From: JBCDJI01 sp964351865
Lineage (GTDB): Bacteria > Verrucomicrobiota > Verrucomicrobiia > Methylacidiphilales > JBCBYL01
Direction: 5' to 3'
NCBI GenBank assembly: GCA_964351865.1
Contig: CAYGPJ010000002.1
Span: 62,001-126,000, forward strand
DNA: 64,000 nt
Part shown: positions 34,888 through 43,008 of the stretch, piece by piece
Layout of the letters: the number at the start of each line of letters is the position of its first letter
How positions within the stretch are numbered: the first letter of the stretch is position 1
The notes under the pieces: generated by a model
Databases searched by the model: none
The model's input: only the letters and a program-made list of their open reading frames with translations
What the model was told of the DNA's origin: nothing
Position numbers and translations under genes: made by a program

Positions 34888-37461
34888 ATGGAGCCTCATT
34901 CGTCATTTACACCTGCCCGCAGTTTGAACACTTCCGTGATCAAACGCACCGAATACGGCGACGGCAGTTCCCGGGCGCATGATTATGTCAGACCACTGAT
35001 TGATAAATTACGCGCGACCAGCCCCAGACAATTACAAGAACACCAGGATCGTATCCGCGCCCTTTCCCAGGAGCTCGACATTCATTTTTCTGCGGATCAG
35101 CAGCAGAATATGGAGGAATACAACTGGCAGTTGGATCCGTTGCCCCGAGTGATCGACCCCGAAGAATGGCGTCAAGTCGAAGCCGGACTCATCCAGCGGG
35201 CCCGCGCCTTTAATCTCTTACTGGCCGACATCTACAGCAAGCGCCAGATCATTCAGGACGGCATTATTCCCTGTGATCTCATCTTCGACGACCCCACTTT
35301 TCTCCTGCCCTGCCAGGACATCAAGCAACCAAACAATCAATTCATCACCCTCGGTGCCGTCGACCTCGCCCGGCGTCGCGACGGCCAATGGCTCGTCACC
35401 GCGAATCATTACTCGCTGCCCTACGGGATTTCATTTGTGTTGCAGAATCGCAGGATGCTCAGTCAGGCTTTTCCCGAAATCTTTGAGCCGATTCCCATTC
35501 ACCCCATTACTGGGTTTACCTCTGAATTAGCCGAGGTGCTGGCATCCGTTGCTCCCACTTCTAACCCGCTCATCGTCATGCTGACCCGTGCCGGCCAGCA
35601 AAATAACCAGTTCGAAGAAACCTTCCTCGCCCGCCGGATGGGTGTCCCGCTGGTGGAACCCGGCGACCTGCTGGTGCGGAATAACAAAGTGTTCCTCAAG
35701 ACGGTGGGGGGACTGGAGCGAGTGGATGTGATCTATCGTCGCACCTCGAGTCGCGGACTGGACCCCATCGCTTTCGATTCCATCGGCGTCCGGGGTGTCC
35801 CCGGCTTATTGAACTGTGTCCGTAAAGGCACCGTCAGCATGCTGAACGCCTTTGGAGCCGGTGTCGCTGATAACAAGGCCCTGCTCCCCTATTCCGATCG
35901 CATCATCCTCTACTATCTCAACGAAAAGCCACTCCTGCCGACCGCCGCCACGTACTGGTGCCGCGATCCGGATCAACTCGATTACGTGCAATCGAATATC
36001 AGCCGGATGCTGCTCAAGCCGATTCACCGGCAACGGGATATCGGCATGTCCGTGACCACCGGTCATCGCACCACCTATCTGCGGGAAATGAAAAAACTGC
36101 TCCATCTGCACCCTGAACTGGTGGTGGCACAGCCCTACATCGATGCCTCGCATTGCCCGCTGATTCAAAACGGTTCAATCGTCACCCGCCCCGCCTACCT
36201 CAGAGCCTTCTGCCTGTTGGCCGGCGATAAAGACAAGGACCGCGTGCTGCCCGGCGGACTGACCCGGCAGGCGATCAATGAAAAGTCGCACCACTATATC
36301 GCCGATCTGGCGGGCGGAGCTAAAGACACCTGGATTCCGGTCAATGGTGGTAAAACCCCTGCCGGTTCAACCCGCAAAGCATTGGTGAAAGCGGGCAAGC
36401 GGGCCGAAGAGCGATCATTCCGGGCGACCAGTCGGGTCGGCGAACAACTCTACTGGATGGGTCGGTACATCGAACGAGCCGAGCACACCGCCCGCATGAT
36501 TCGTATTCTGATCGAACTGGGCTGGGAATCACTCACCTCGCGCGAACGCAAAAATGTCTGGCCGCTCTGGCAGGGAGCCGCCATGTCCACCGGTAACACG
36601 AGCTTATCGAAAATGGCGGCCCCAACTACGGATGTCATCTCCCTCGGCCGCTCGCTGGTGCTGGATACCGATAAACGTGCCTCGGTGATTTCCTGCGCCC
36701 ACTCCGCGCTGCGTAACGGCGCGGAAATCAGGGAGTTCCTGACACCGGAAGTCTGGAGCGTACTCACTCACTTTGTAAACAGCCTGGATACCATCCCGCA
36801 TAAAAAACGCAGCAGTGTCAGTCGTCTGCAAGACACATGCCTGAGCGTCACCGAGGAAATTGCCCGCATCAACGGCACCATCAGTCGCACCATGCCGCAC
36901 GATGACGGATGGGAATGCTACCGTATCGGCGTCCTGCTCGAGCGTTCCATCAGCACCGTCACCGTGATCAGCAGCGTCATCCCGCAAGCCATTCTTTCAT
37001 ACAGCGAAGAAAATGATCATGATCCGGATCTGACATCACTGCTTAGAATGTTAGGCTCACTCGATGCCTACCAGCGGGAATACCGTTCCCGCACCTACCT
37101 CCGTCAAACCGCTGAACTGCTGTGGAAAAACAAGGAGACCCCCAGTTCGCTCGGGTATTGTCTGCGACAGATTATTTTCCATCTGCGCGAACTGGAAACC
37201 GGCACCCGCATCGCCAACCGAAAATCAGCTCTGCAACTCATCACCAAACTGCAAGCGAGCGTGCAAGCCCAACCCCTCGAGCCACTGTTTCCCAAACGCA
37301 ACATTGATTCCGACCTGTTGGAAACCAACTCTCTGACTCGCATCAAACCGATGGCGAGAAAGACTGCGCGTATCAGTAAATCCTATATCGATGCCTTAAA
37401 TCAGGCACACGAGTTGCTTGAAGACGCTTTCTTCAGCCACCTGTCATCTTCGCCCAAATAA
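34888..37461 (+). CDS. Circularly permuted ATP-grasp / alpha-E domain fusion protein
   Basis: This 857-residue protein fuses a circularly permuted type 2 ATP-grasp domain (about 30-480) to an alpha-E helical domain (about 508-850). N-terminal landmarks are LDPLPRVIDPEEWRQVEAGL, SKRQIIQDGIIPCDLIF, GAVDLARRRDGQWLV and LPYGISFVLQNRRM. The alpha-E part starts with VGEQLYWMGRYIERAEHTAR. Such fusions are encoded next to transglutaminase-like genes and are predicted to form amide bonds in a peptide or peptide-modified product; none is well characterised. The transglutaminase gene follows 37 bases later. The protein looks complete. Confidence 0.9.
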   Translation: MEPHSSFTPARSLNTSVIKRTEYGDGSSRAHDYVRPLIDKLRATSPRQLQEHQDRIRALSQELDIHFSADQQQNMEEYNWQLDPLPRVIDPEEWRQVEAGLIQRARAFNLLLADIYSKRQIIQDGIIPCDLIFDDPTFLLPCQDIKQPNNQFITLGAVDLARRRDGQWLVTANHYSLPYGISFVLQNRRMLSQAFPEIFEPIPIHPITGFTSELAEVLASVAPTSNPLIVMLTRAGQQNNQFEETFLARRMGVPLVEPGDLLVRNNKVFLKTVGGLERVDVIYRRTSSRGLDPIAFDSIGVRGVPGLLNCVRKGTVSMLNAFGAGVADNKALLPYSDRIILYYLNEKPLLPTAATYWCRDPDQLDYVQSNISRMLLKPIHRQRDIGMSVTTGHRTTYLREMKKLLHLHPELVVAQPYIDASHCPLIQNGSIVTRPAYLRAFCLLAGDKDKDRVLPGGLTRQAINEKSHHYIADLAGGAKDTWIPVNGGKTPAGSTRKALVKAGKRAEERSFRATSRVGEQLYWMGRYIERAEHTARMIRILIELGWESLTSRERKNVWPLWQGAAMSTGNTSLSKMAAPTTDVISLGRSLVLDTDKRASVISCAHSALRNGAEIREFLTPEVWSVLTHFVNSLDTIPHKKRSSVSRLQDTCLSVTEEIARINGTISRTMPHDDGWECYRIGVLLERSISTVTVISSVIPQAILSYSEENDHDPDLTSLLRMLGSLDAYQREYRSRTYLRQTAELLWKNKETPSSLGYCLRQIIFHLRELETGTRIANRKSALQLITKLQASVQAQPLEPLFPKRNIDSDLLETNSLTRIKPMARKTARISKSYIDALNQAHELLEDAFFSHLSSSPK

Positions 37462-37498
37462 ATCTATCAGCCATCAGCTACCGGCCACCTGCTAACTC

Positions 37499-38371
37499 AT
37501 GATTTTCCGCATCAGTCACAAAACCGTTTACCACTACCAGACGCCTGCATCTGAATCTTATGGTGAACTACGGATATCTCCCCCCTCCGATCACTCGCAG
37601 ACCGTGCGCAAACGCAAAATTGAGATCAAACCCAAAACCCCCATCCGCAGCTACAAAGATTATTTCGGCAATCACGTCGAATTTTTCTCTATCCCCAAAC
37701 GACACGATACCCTCACTGTCAGTTCCACCGCCGAAGTCGAAACCCTGCCACAAAAAATGCCGGATATCGCCGCGACTCTGACCGTCGCTGAGACCCGTCA
37801 GATTCTCCAATCCAAACGCCTGAACCATTATTTGTTCCTGCGCCCCACGCCCATGGTACCGCTGCACCAGGTGCTCCAGCCATTTAAAAGAGACTTTATC
37901 AAACGCGACCAACCGCTGGATCAGGCACTGCTGGGACTGAACCACTGGATTTACAAAAACATGAAATACCGTTCGGGCAGCACCACCGTCAGCACCCCGC
38001 TACAGACCGTCATTAAAAAGCGCACCGGTGTTTGTCAGGACTTCGCCCACCTGATGCTTTCGATTCTGCGCACTTATGGAATTCCTGCCCGCTATGTCAG
38101 TGGTTATATTGAAGCCTATGACCCGACCGTTACCGATGCCAAATTAATTGGAGCCACCGCCAGCCACGCCTGGGTGGAAGCCTACCTGCCGGGCGAACAC
38201 TGGGTCGGGCTCGACCCCACCAATGATCAGGTCGCCGGCGAACGCCACGTTCGGGTAGCCGTTGGGCGCGATTATCGCGATGTCACCCCACTCAAAGGTA
38301 CCTACAAAGGTGCCTCAGATCAAAAACTCCAGGTCATCGTCTCCGTCACCCGCAAAAAAGCTAAATCCTAA
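37499..38371 (+). CDS. Transglutaminase-like cysteine protease-fold protein
   Basis: The protein has 290 residues. The N-terminal beta domain (ISHKTVYHYQTPASESYGEL) matches the bacterial transglutaminase N-terminal domain. The catalytic core has Cys in KKRTGVCQDFAHLMLSILR, His in ASHAWVEAYLPG and Asp in GLDPTNDQ, so the triad is complete. It has no signal peptide and is expected in the cytoplasm. It lies 37 bases after the ATP-grasp/alpha-E gene, the standard pairing. The likely activity is cleaving or forming amide bonds in the product of its partner, but the substrate is unknown. Confidence 0.92.
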   Translation: MIFRISHKTVYHYQTPASESYGELRISPPSDHSQTVRKRKIEIKPKTPIRSYKDYFGNHVEFFSIPKRHDTLTVSSTAEVETLPQKMPDIAATLTVAETRQILQSKRLNHYLFLRPTPMVPLHQVLQPFKRDFIKRDQPLDQALLGLNHWIYKNMKYRSGSTTVSTPLQTVIKKRTGVCQDFAHLMLSILRTYGIPARYVSGYIEAYDPTVTDAKLIGATASHAWVEAYLPGEHWVGLDPTNDQVAGERHVRVAVGRDYRDVTPLKGTYKGASDQKLQVIVSVTRKKAKS

Positions 38372-38413
38372 AGACAGTTTTACCGCACTTAGGATGGTTG
38401 TATTGCCTATTTC

Positions 38414-38616
38414 TAGTGCATTTTCGAATTAAGTTCTCACACGGGAACCTGCGGAAAAATAGATGTAGGGCGAGAAAACCCAGCGCGATAGTGCGACCAA
38501 AATAATTTTCTAACTTGTTTAGTTTAGGCGCAGCCTAAAGCTTGCATCTCGCCGGGATGGAAATTGGCGAGATGCAATCTCGCCCTACATTTGACAACAT
38601 AATTGAAAACGCTCTA
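38414..38616. repeat. Large family C element with terminal inverted repeats
   Basis: The left end TAGTGCATTTTCGAATTAAG and the right end (complement reading TAGAGCGTTTTCAATTATGT) form imperfect terminal inverted repeats of about 26 bases. Inside are the TGTAGGG...CCCTACA unit and the TTTAGG palindrome. Bases 38414-38589 match 15727-15902 in inverse orientation. The same end sequences flank the 58545 copy. The structure resembles a non-autonomous miniature transposable element. Confidence 0.83.
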
Positions 38617-38708
38617 GCTCGTTTAGAGCAGTTTCTAATTAGGTTGCCGCAATGATCAAGGCGTTTGACAACTCCGATAGAATCGCGAGTCTTCGAGAAG
38701 TCTTCGAT

Positions 38709-38904
38709 CCGGCAGTAGCCCATACACATCAACTTAAGGAATGTAAAAAAGGTAGGGCGTCTTGTCCCAAGGCGCTTTCCCGTAGTCTCCACCCAGCGCT
38801 TTGAGGATCACGCGGCCGCGGGACACTACCTCGGGCCTCAGTCGATATGCCATCTCAATGATAGCTTTAAACCGCTTATGTTGATGTGTATGGGCTGCTG
38901 CCGG
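38709..38904. repeat. Element bounded by 25-base inverted repeats, enclosing a family B copy
   Basis: CCGGCAGTAGCCCATACACA and five more bases (38709-38733) are repeated in inverse orientation at 38880-38904 with one mismatch. Between them is a family B element (38750-38830) with hairpin GCGTCTTG-TCC-CAAGGCGC and end GACACTACCT. I see no coding frame. The terminal repeat does not recur elsewhere in the window as far as I could tell. Confidence 0.8.
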
Positions 38905-39128
38905 ACATTCTTTGATTCAATAAATCGAACTCAAACTTAACCAATTAGAAATATAGTTTAGCCGCACTATCGCGCTATGTTTTCTCGTCCTACATTTTCC
39001 CCGTGTAGGGTAAGAATATTCCCGCGAATGCGGGAATTTCTTACCGACGCATTACCAAATCGTGCGGCAAATAAATTGCGAAACGTTCTAGTTTACCGAA
39101 GGTAAAGAAAGTATTCACCACGGGCAGA
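38905..39128. other. Intergenic, no gene seen
   Basis: These bases lie between the repeat cluster and the 3' end of the PEP-CTERM gene. A fragment resembling the TTTAGCCGCACTATCGCGCT part of the large family C element occurs near 38956. GTAAGAATATTCCCGCGAAT with GCGGGAATTTCTTAC near 39008-39045 makes a strong hairpin that may terminate the PEP-CTERM transcript. Confidence 0.5.
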
Positions 39129-39827
39129 CTAAGCCAGCGACCTTATCGCTACTTTCCTGCTTTGCTTCCAGAAAGTCGACAGCACCAATAACCCTAATAC
39201 GGCCGTACCGATCGCCGCCGGCTCCGGCACCAGATTCACCAGCACTTCCACCTCATCCATGTGCAGCCCCACCGCAGTCGAGCCACCGGAAACATCTGAA
39301 AAAACGACGGCGACATTGTCGCCAGCCGCGACATTAAAGCTGCGTGTATTTGCCGTCCAGACGTTCGCCACCGTGTTCGCCGTAAACGTTCCTTGATTGA
39401 CCGCATTGATCAGAATCTGATACCGGCCGGTATTCTGAGTCGCCCCACGATTCCATGCATCAAAGTTTAATGTTGCCTGCGATCCGACCTGAACATTATT
39501 AGGAACCGTCACGGTCAGCGTCACCGTCCCCGTATTCGAGTTGCCTCTCAGTTCCAGACTCTGGCCTGATGGATTTCCATCGCTTCCGTTCGAGGGAGAA
39601 CCGTTAAAATTTTGCTGCCATAATTCAAATCCGTTACCTGCGGAAGCTGTCCACTGACTCCCAATATCGCTGAAGATTTGATAATTACTTGCAAGAACAG
39701 GCGACTCAAATTCCCCATTACTTACCAGATTCGTCAATGCTGCGTGGCTGGATAGAGAGGAGAATAACAGGCACGCACCGCACACGAACCAACTCGTGCG
39801 CAAGCTAAAGCCAGTAACATGCCGCAT
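39129..39827 (-). CDS. PEP-CTERM sorting-domain protein, probably extracellular
   Basis: The protein has 232 residues from the ATG at 39827, which gives a standard signal peptide (MRHVTGFSLRTSWFVCGACL, then Ala-rich cleavage near SSHA). An ATG at 39848 is also possible. The mature part (NLVSNGEFESPVL, FELWQQNFNGS, QSLELRGNSNTGTVTLTVTV) looks like a beta-sandwich with carbohydrate-binding character. The C-terminus has the PEP-CTERM signal: VPEPAAIG, a hydrophobic helix, then KQSRK. Such proteins are processed by exosortase and usually exported to the cell surface or matrix. No exosortase gene is nearby. Confidence 0.85.
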   Translation of the reverse strand: MRHVTGFSLRTSWFVCGACLLFSSLSSHAALTNLVSNGEFESPVLASNYQIFSDIGSQWTASAGNGFELWQQNFNGSPSNGSDGNPSGQSLELRGNSNTGTVTLTVTVPNNVQVGSQATLNFDAWNRGATQNTGRYQILINAVNQGTFTANTVANVWTANTRSFNVAAGDNVAVVFSDVSGGSTAVGLHMDEVEVLVNLVPEPAAIGTAVLGLLVLSTFWKQSRKVAIRSLA

Positions 39828-40037
39828 ATAACTCACACACAATATCATACGCTTGCCTGCGCATGATGCCAAAGTAATTCTTGGGAGCTAATCCCATTCC
39901 ATTGGTATCAAAACAACGTCTTTTCCCAGCATGCCCGATTTCAAATCCCCACAATCAATAGCTATATCTCTCTTTTTTAAATTAATGCTCACTATCTTAT
40001 TGCGCATCAGTCTCATTTGCTGCATGAGTAAGTATTC

Positions 40038-40280
40038 ATGTCAGCACATCAGACAGGTCAGTGTTTAGAAATCAAATCGGTGGATGAAACTAACATTCAT
40101 TCACCGCACCTGATCCGTCTGGGTTTCCTGCCTGGTAAAAAAATTCATTTTCGGAGTCGTGCCCCCTTGGGCGACCCCTACATCGTCGCGTTGGACGATT
40201 CATGCTATATGCTGCGCCACGAAGAATTGGCAGCCTTGGAACTCATCCCTATCCCTATCCCTATCGGAGATGTGACATGA
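40038..40280 (+). CDS. feoA: Ferrous iron transport protein A
   Basis: This 80-residue SH3-like protein is a cytoplasmic partner of FeoB. The pattern HLIRLGFLPGKKIHFRSRAPLGDPYIV is typical of FeoA. The C-terminal LIPIPIPIGD is encoded by three tandem ATCCCT hexamers (40245-40262), which may gain or lose units without changing frame. Its stop overlaps the feoB start in ATGA, so the two are translationally coupled. Confidence 0.9.
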   Translation: MSAHQTGQCLEIKSVDETNIHSPHLIRLGFLPGKKIHFRSRAPLGDPYIVALDDSCYMLRHEELAALELIPIPIPIGDVT

Positions 40281-42499
40281 AAACCGTCACCACCCCCGAG
40301 CACGCAGATCAGGCAAAGGAAGCAGACCTGTTGCCGAAAGCTAAAAATGACTTTCCGTTGGTAGCCTTGGCCGGCCCGCCTAATACCGGAAAAACCACTC
40401 TGTTTAATCTTCTAACCGGCCTACGCCAACGCACTGCGAATTACCCGGGGGTCACCGTGGAAATCTCCAAGGGCCGGATGCAGATCGATGATCAGTGGAT
40501 TGACCTGATGGACTTACCCGGCACCCATTCCCTGAACTCCGGATCACCCGATGAACAAATCGCTATCGATATTCTACAGGGAAACGGTCAACACCGTCCG
40601 GATGTGATCGTCAATGTGATTGAAGCGGCCCGTCCCCGTAACGGCTTACTCGTCGCCTGGCAAATCGCTGCCTTTGATATTCCGCAAGTGCTGGTTTTTA
40701 ACTTCGCGGATGAAGCCACAAAATTCGGTCATCACCTCAATCCCGAGGCAATCTCAGCCACACTCGGCTGTCCGGTCGTCCTTGCTTGCGGCAAACAAAA
40801 ACAGGGACGCAGCGAACTCCATGCCGCGATTTCGCAAGCCCTGCAACACGGACACAAGCTCCCCCCGCTGACCTATCCGCAATCCGTTACCCAACAAGCG
40901 ACCGAGTTACAGCAAGCATTGCAACAGGATGGTGGTATTGAAATCAGCACCGCCTTAGCTCGCCGCGCGCTCTTTGATGCTCGCAGCACGCCCGATCAGG
41001 GACGCTGGACGGAAGAAAAGCGACAGCAGTTCCTGAGCAAAGCTCGCTCCGAGATCATGACATCCGGCTACCACCCCTATGCGGTCGAAAGCCGACTGGT
41101 GGAAGCGCAATTGGTGAAACTGCGTGAACAGCAGGTCATCCCGCCGGAACTGCCCGCACACTACCATCCTATCGACCGCCTGCTGCTCCACCGTATTCTG
41201 GGACCTGTCATTTTCCTGTTCACCATGGGGTTGTTGTTTCAGGCGGTCTATTCATGGTCCGGACCTGCCATGGACGGGATCGACTTCGTTTTCACCTGGC
41301 TGGCAGACACCATCAGTCCGCACCTCGCATCCATGCCACTACTGCAAGGTCTCATCACCGACGGGGTTATCCTGGGAGCCGGTGGTGTTGTTATTTTCTT
41401 GCCGCAGATCATGATCCTCTACGCGTTGGTCACCCTACTGGAAGACATCGGCTACCTGTCACGCGCCGCCTTTCTGTCTGACAAATTCTTTTCGTGGTGC
41501 GGCCTCAACGGTCGCAGCTTTGTACCGATGATCTCCAGCTTCGCCTGCGCCATTCCCGGCATCATGGCCGCACGCACCATCGAATCCAGAACCGTGCGTC
41601 ACACCACCGCCTTGCTGGCCCCCTTGATGAGTTGCTCCGCCCGACTGCCGGTTTACGTATTAATCATCGGCATCCTGATTGAACCCCGATACGGCTCATT
41701 GATCGCAGGCTTGAGCCTGCTGGCCTGTCACCTGCTGGGAGCCACGGTCGCCATGACGGGTGCCTGGCTGTGGAACCTGATCCGCCGCCATAAATCTCAG
41801 GGCGGGCTGCTGATGCAGATTCCGCCCTTGCGACTGCCGCATTGGAGTAACGTCTACCATCGCGTCATCTCGCGTGCCGCTGATTTCCTGCGCACCGCCG
41901 GCACCATCATTCTGGCTGCCAGTATCATTATCTGGGCGCTGGCCACCTTCCCGCAGCCAACCACCGTGGGAGAAAAAGCGCGCCAACAGGCGGAGCAATC
42001 GCTACCTACCGATACCCCCCCGGCGGAGGCTGCTGCCGCGATGCAGACCGCCGAACAACAAGCGTATTTCCAGCAAAGCTACCTCGCGCGTTTCGGAAAA
42101 TCCATTCAGCCGATATTTGCTCCGGCCGGATTCGATTGGAAACTGACCGTCGGCGTAGTCGCCAGCCTGCCCGCGCGTGAGGTGATTATCGCAACCCTCG
42201 GAACCATCTACGGCATTGCCGACGCCGACGAAGAGAGCACCGGCCTGCGTGCCGCCATCGCACATGATGTCTGGCCGGACGGCCCCCGGGCCGGAGAACC
42301 GATCATGACACTCGCCACCGGACTCTCCGTCATCGTTTTCTTTGCCCTCTGCATGCAGTGTTGGGCCACGGTGTCGGTGTTGTGGCGCGAGCTGGGACTG
42401 CGCTATGCCGTCTCCACCTTTTTCGGATACACCCTGCTGGCCTGGCTCGGCGCGGTAGCCACCTACCAACTGGTCTATTGGATCACCACCCACTCATGA
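40277..42499 (+). CDS. feoB: Ferrous iron transporter B
   Basis: The protein has 740 residues from the ATG at 40277 (MKTVTTPEHADQ), which overlaps the feoA stop. The N-terminal G domain has G1 GPPNTGKTTLFNLL, the YPGVTVEISKG switch, G3 MDLPGTHSL and a G4-like NFADEA. The membrane part has the two Gate domains, with LLEDIGYLSRAAFLSDKFF, IPGIMAARTIESRTVRHTT and SLPAREVIIATLG. It imports Fe2+ across the inner membrane. Length and order are normal. The Cys-rich small gene starts within its last 4 bases. Confidence 0.96.
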   Translation: MKTVTTPEHADQAKEADLLPKAKNDFPLVALAGPPNTGKTTLFNLLTGLRQRTANYPGVTVEISKGRMQIDDQWIDLMDLPGTHSLNSGSPDEQIAIDILQGNGQHRPDVIVNVIEAARPRNGLLVAWQIAAFDIPQVLVFNFADEATKFGHHLNPEAISATLGCPVVLACGKQKQGRSELHAAISQALQHGHKLPPLTYPQSVTQQATELQQALQQDGGIEISTALARRALFDARSTPDQGRWTEEKRQQFLSKARSEIMTSGYHPYAVESRLVEAQLVKLREQQVIPPELPAHYHPIDRLLLHRILGPVIFLFTMGLLFQAVYSWSGPAMDGIDFVFTWLADTISPHLASMPLLQGLITDGVILGAGGVVIFLPQIMILYALVTLLEDIGYLSRAAFLSDKFFSWCGLNGRSFVPMISSFACAIPGIMAARTIESRTVRHTTALLAPLMSCSARLPVYVLIIGILIEPRYGSLIAGLSLLACHLLGATVAMTGAWLWNLIRRHKSQGGLLMQIPPLRLPHWSNVYHRVISRAADFLRTAGTIILAASIIIWALATFPQPTTVGEKARQQAEQSLPTDTPPAEAAAAMQTAEQQAYFQQSYLARFGKSIQPIFAPAGFDWKLTVGVVASLPAREVIIATLGTIYGIADADEESTGLRAAIAHDVWPDGPRAGEPIMTLATGLSVIVFFALCMQCWATVSVLWRELGLRYAVSTFFGYTLLAWLGAVATYQLVYWITTHS

Positions 42500-42672
42500 A
42501 ACCACATCTGGATATATTCATCGTCGGGCTGCTTATTTTAGCCGCCAGCGCATACATCCTCTACCTCATCGGCAGAAGATGGCTCTGGAAGAAAAGTAAA
42601 TCGGGGGCACCTGCCACCCCGACCTGCGGCTGCTCCGGTTGCCCTGAAAACGATATTTCAAAGCCATCCTGA
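42496..42672 (+). CDS. FeoB-associated Cys-rich membrane protein
   Basis: This is a 58-residue protein: a single membrane helix (LDIFIVGLLILAASAYILYL), a basic stretch RRWLWKKSK, and a C-terminal Cys cluster TCGCSGCPEN. Small proteins of this shape are encoded after feoB in many bacteria and are thought to assist iron transport. The start codon overlaps the feoB stop (ATGA), so it belongs to the feoAB operon. Confidence 0.86.
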   Translation: MKPHLDIFIVGLLILAASAYILYLIGRRWLWKKSKSGAPATPTCGCSGCPENDISKPS

Positions 42673-43008
42673 GCACCAATCAGCTAGTAGTGCATTGCAC
42701 ATACTTTGACCAATAATACCAAATCCTTTGAGTCAGAAAATGTAGTTATAGGCAACTTGCGCGGGCACAATAGTTGTGATTCGGTATAAGGTAGTGCGTC
42801 TTGTCCCAAGGCGCTGGTTCCCGTTCTGCTATAAGATAACATTCAGCGTCACCCCGCAGCGGTTTGAGACAAACCGCACTACCCGCCACAGCAGATGGCA
42901 CAGAACGACTAGACCGTGCAACATGATAAGTCGGGAACTGTAGGCCGTGCTTGCATCTCGGCTTGATTCGGATGCCGAGGTGGTACCTCGGCATTCCGCA
43001 GACAAGCT
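42673..43008. repeat. Intergenic region with a family B element and a family C fragment
   Basis: No gene is seen in these 336 bases. A family B element spans 42789-42883. Its left hairpin is GCGTCTTG-TCC-CAAGGCGC and its right one GCGGTTTG-AGA-CAAACCGC, so the two halves of one element carry different arms. A decayed family C copy follows at 42937-42992 (CTGTAGGCCGTGCTTGCATC), with a further arm pair GCCGAGGT-GGT-ACCTCGGC. These lie between the convergent feo and helicase genes. Confidence 0.78.
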
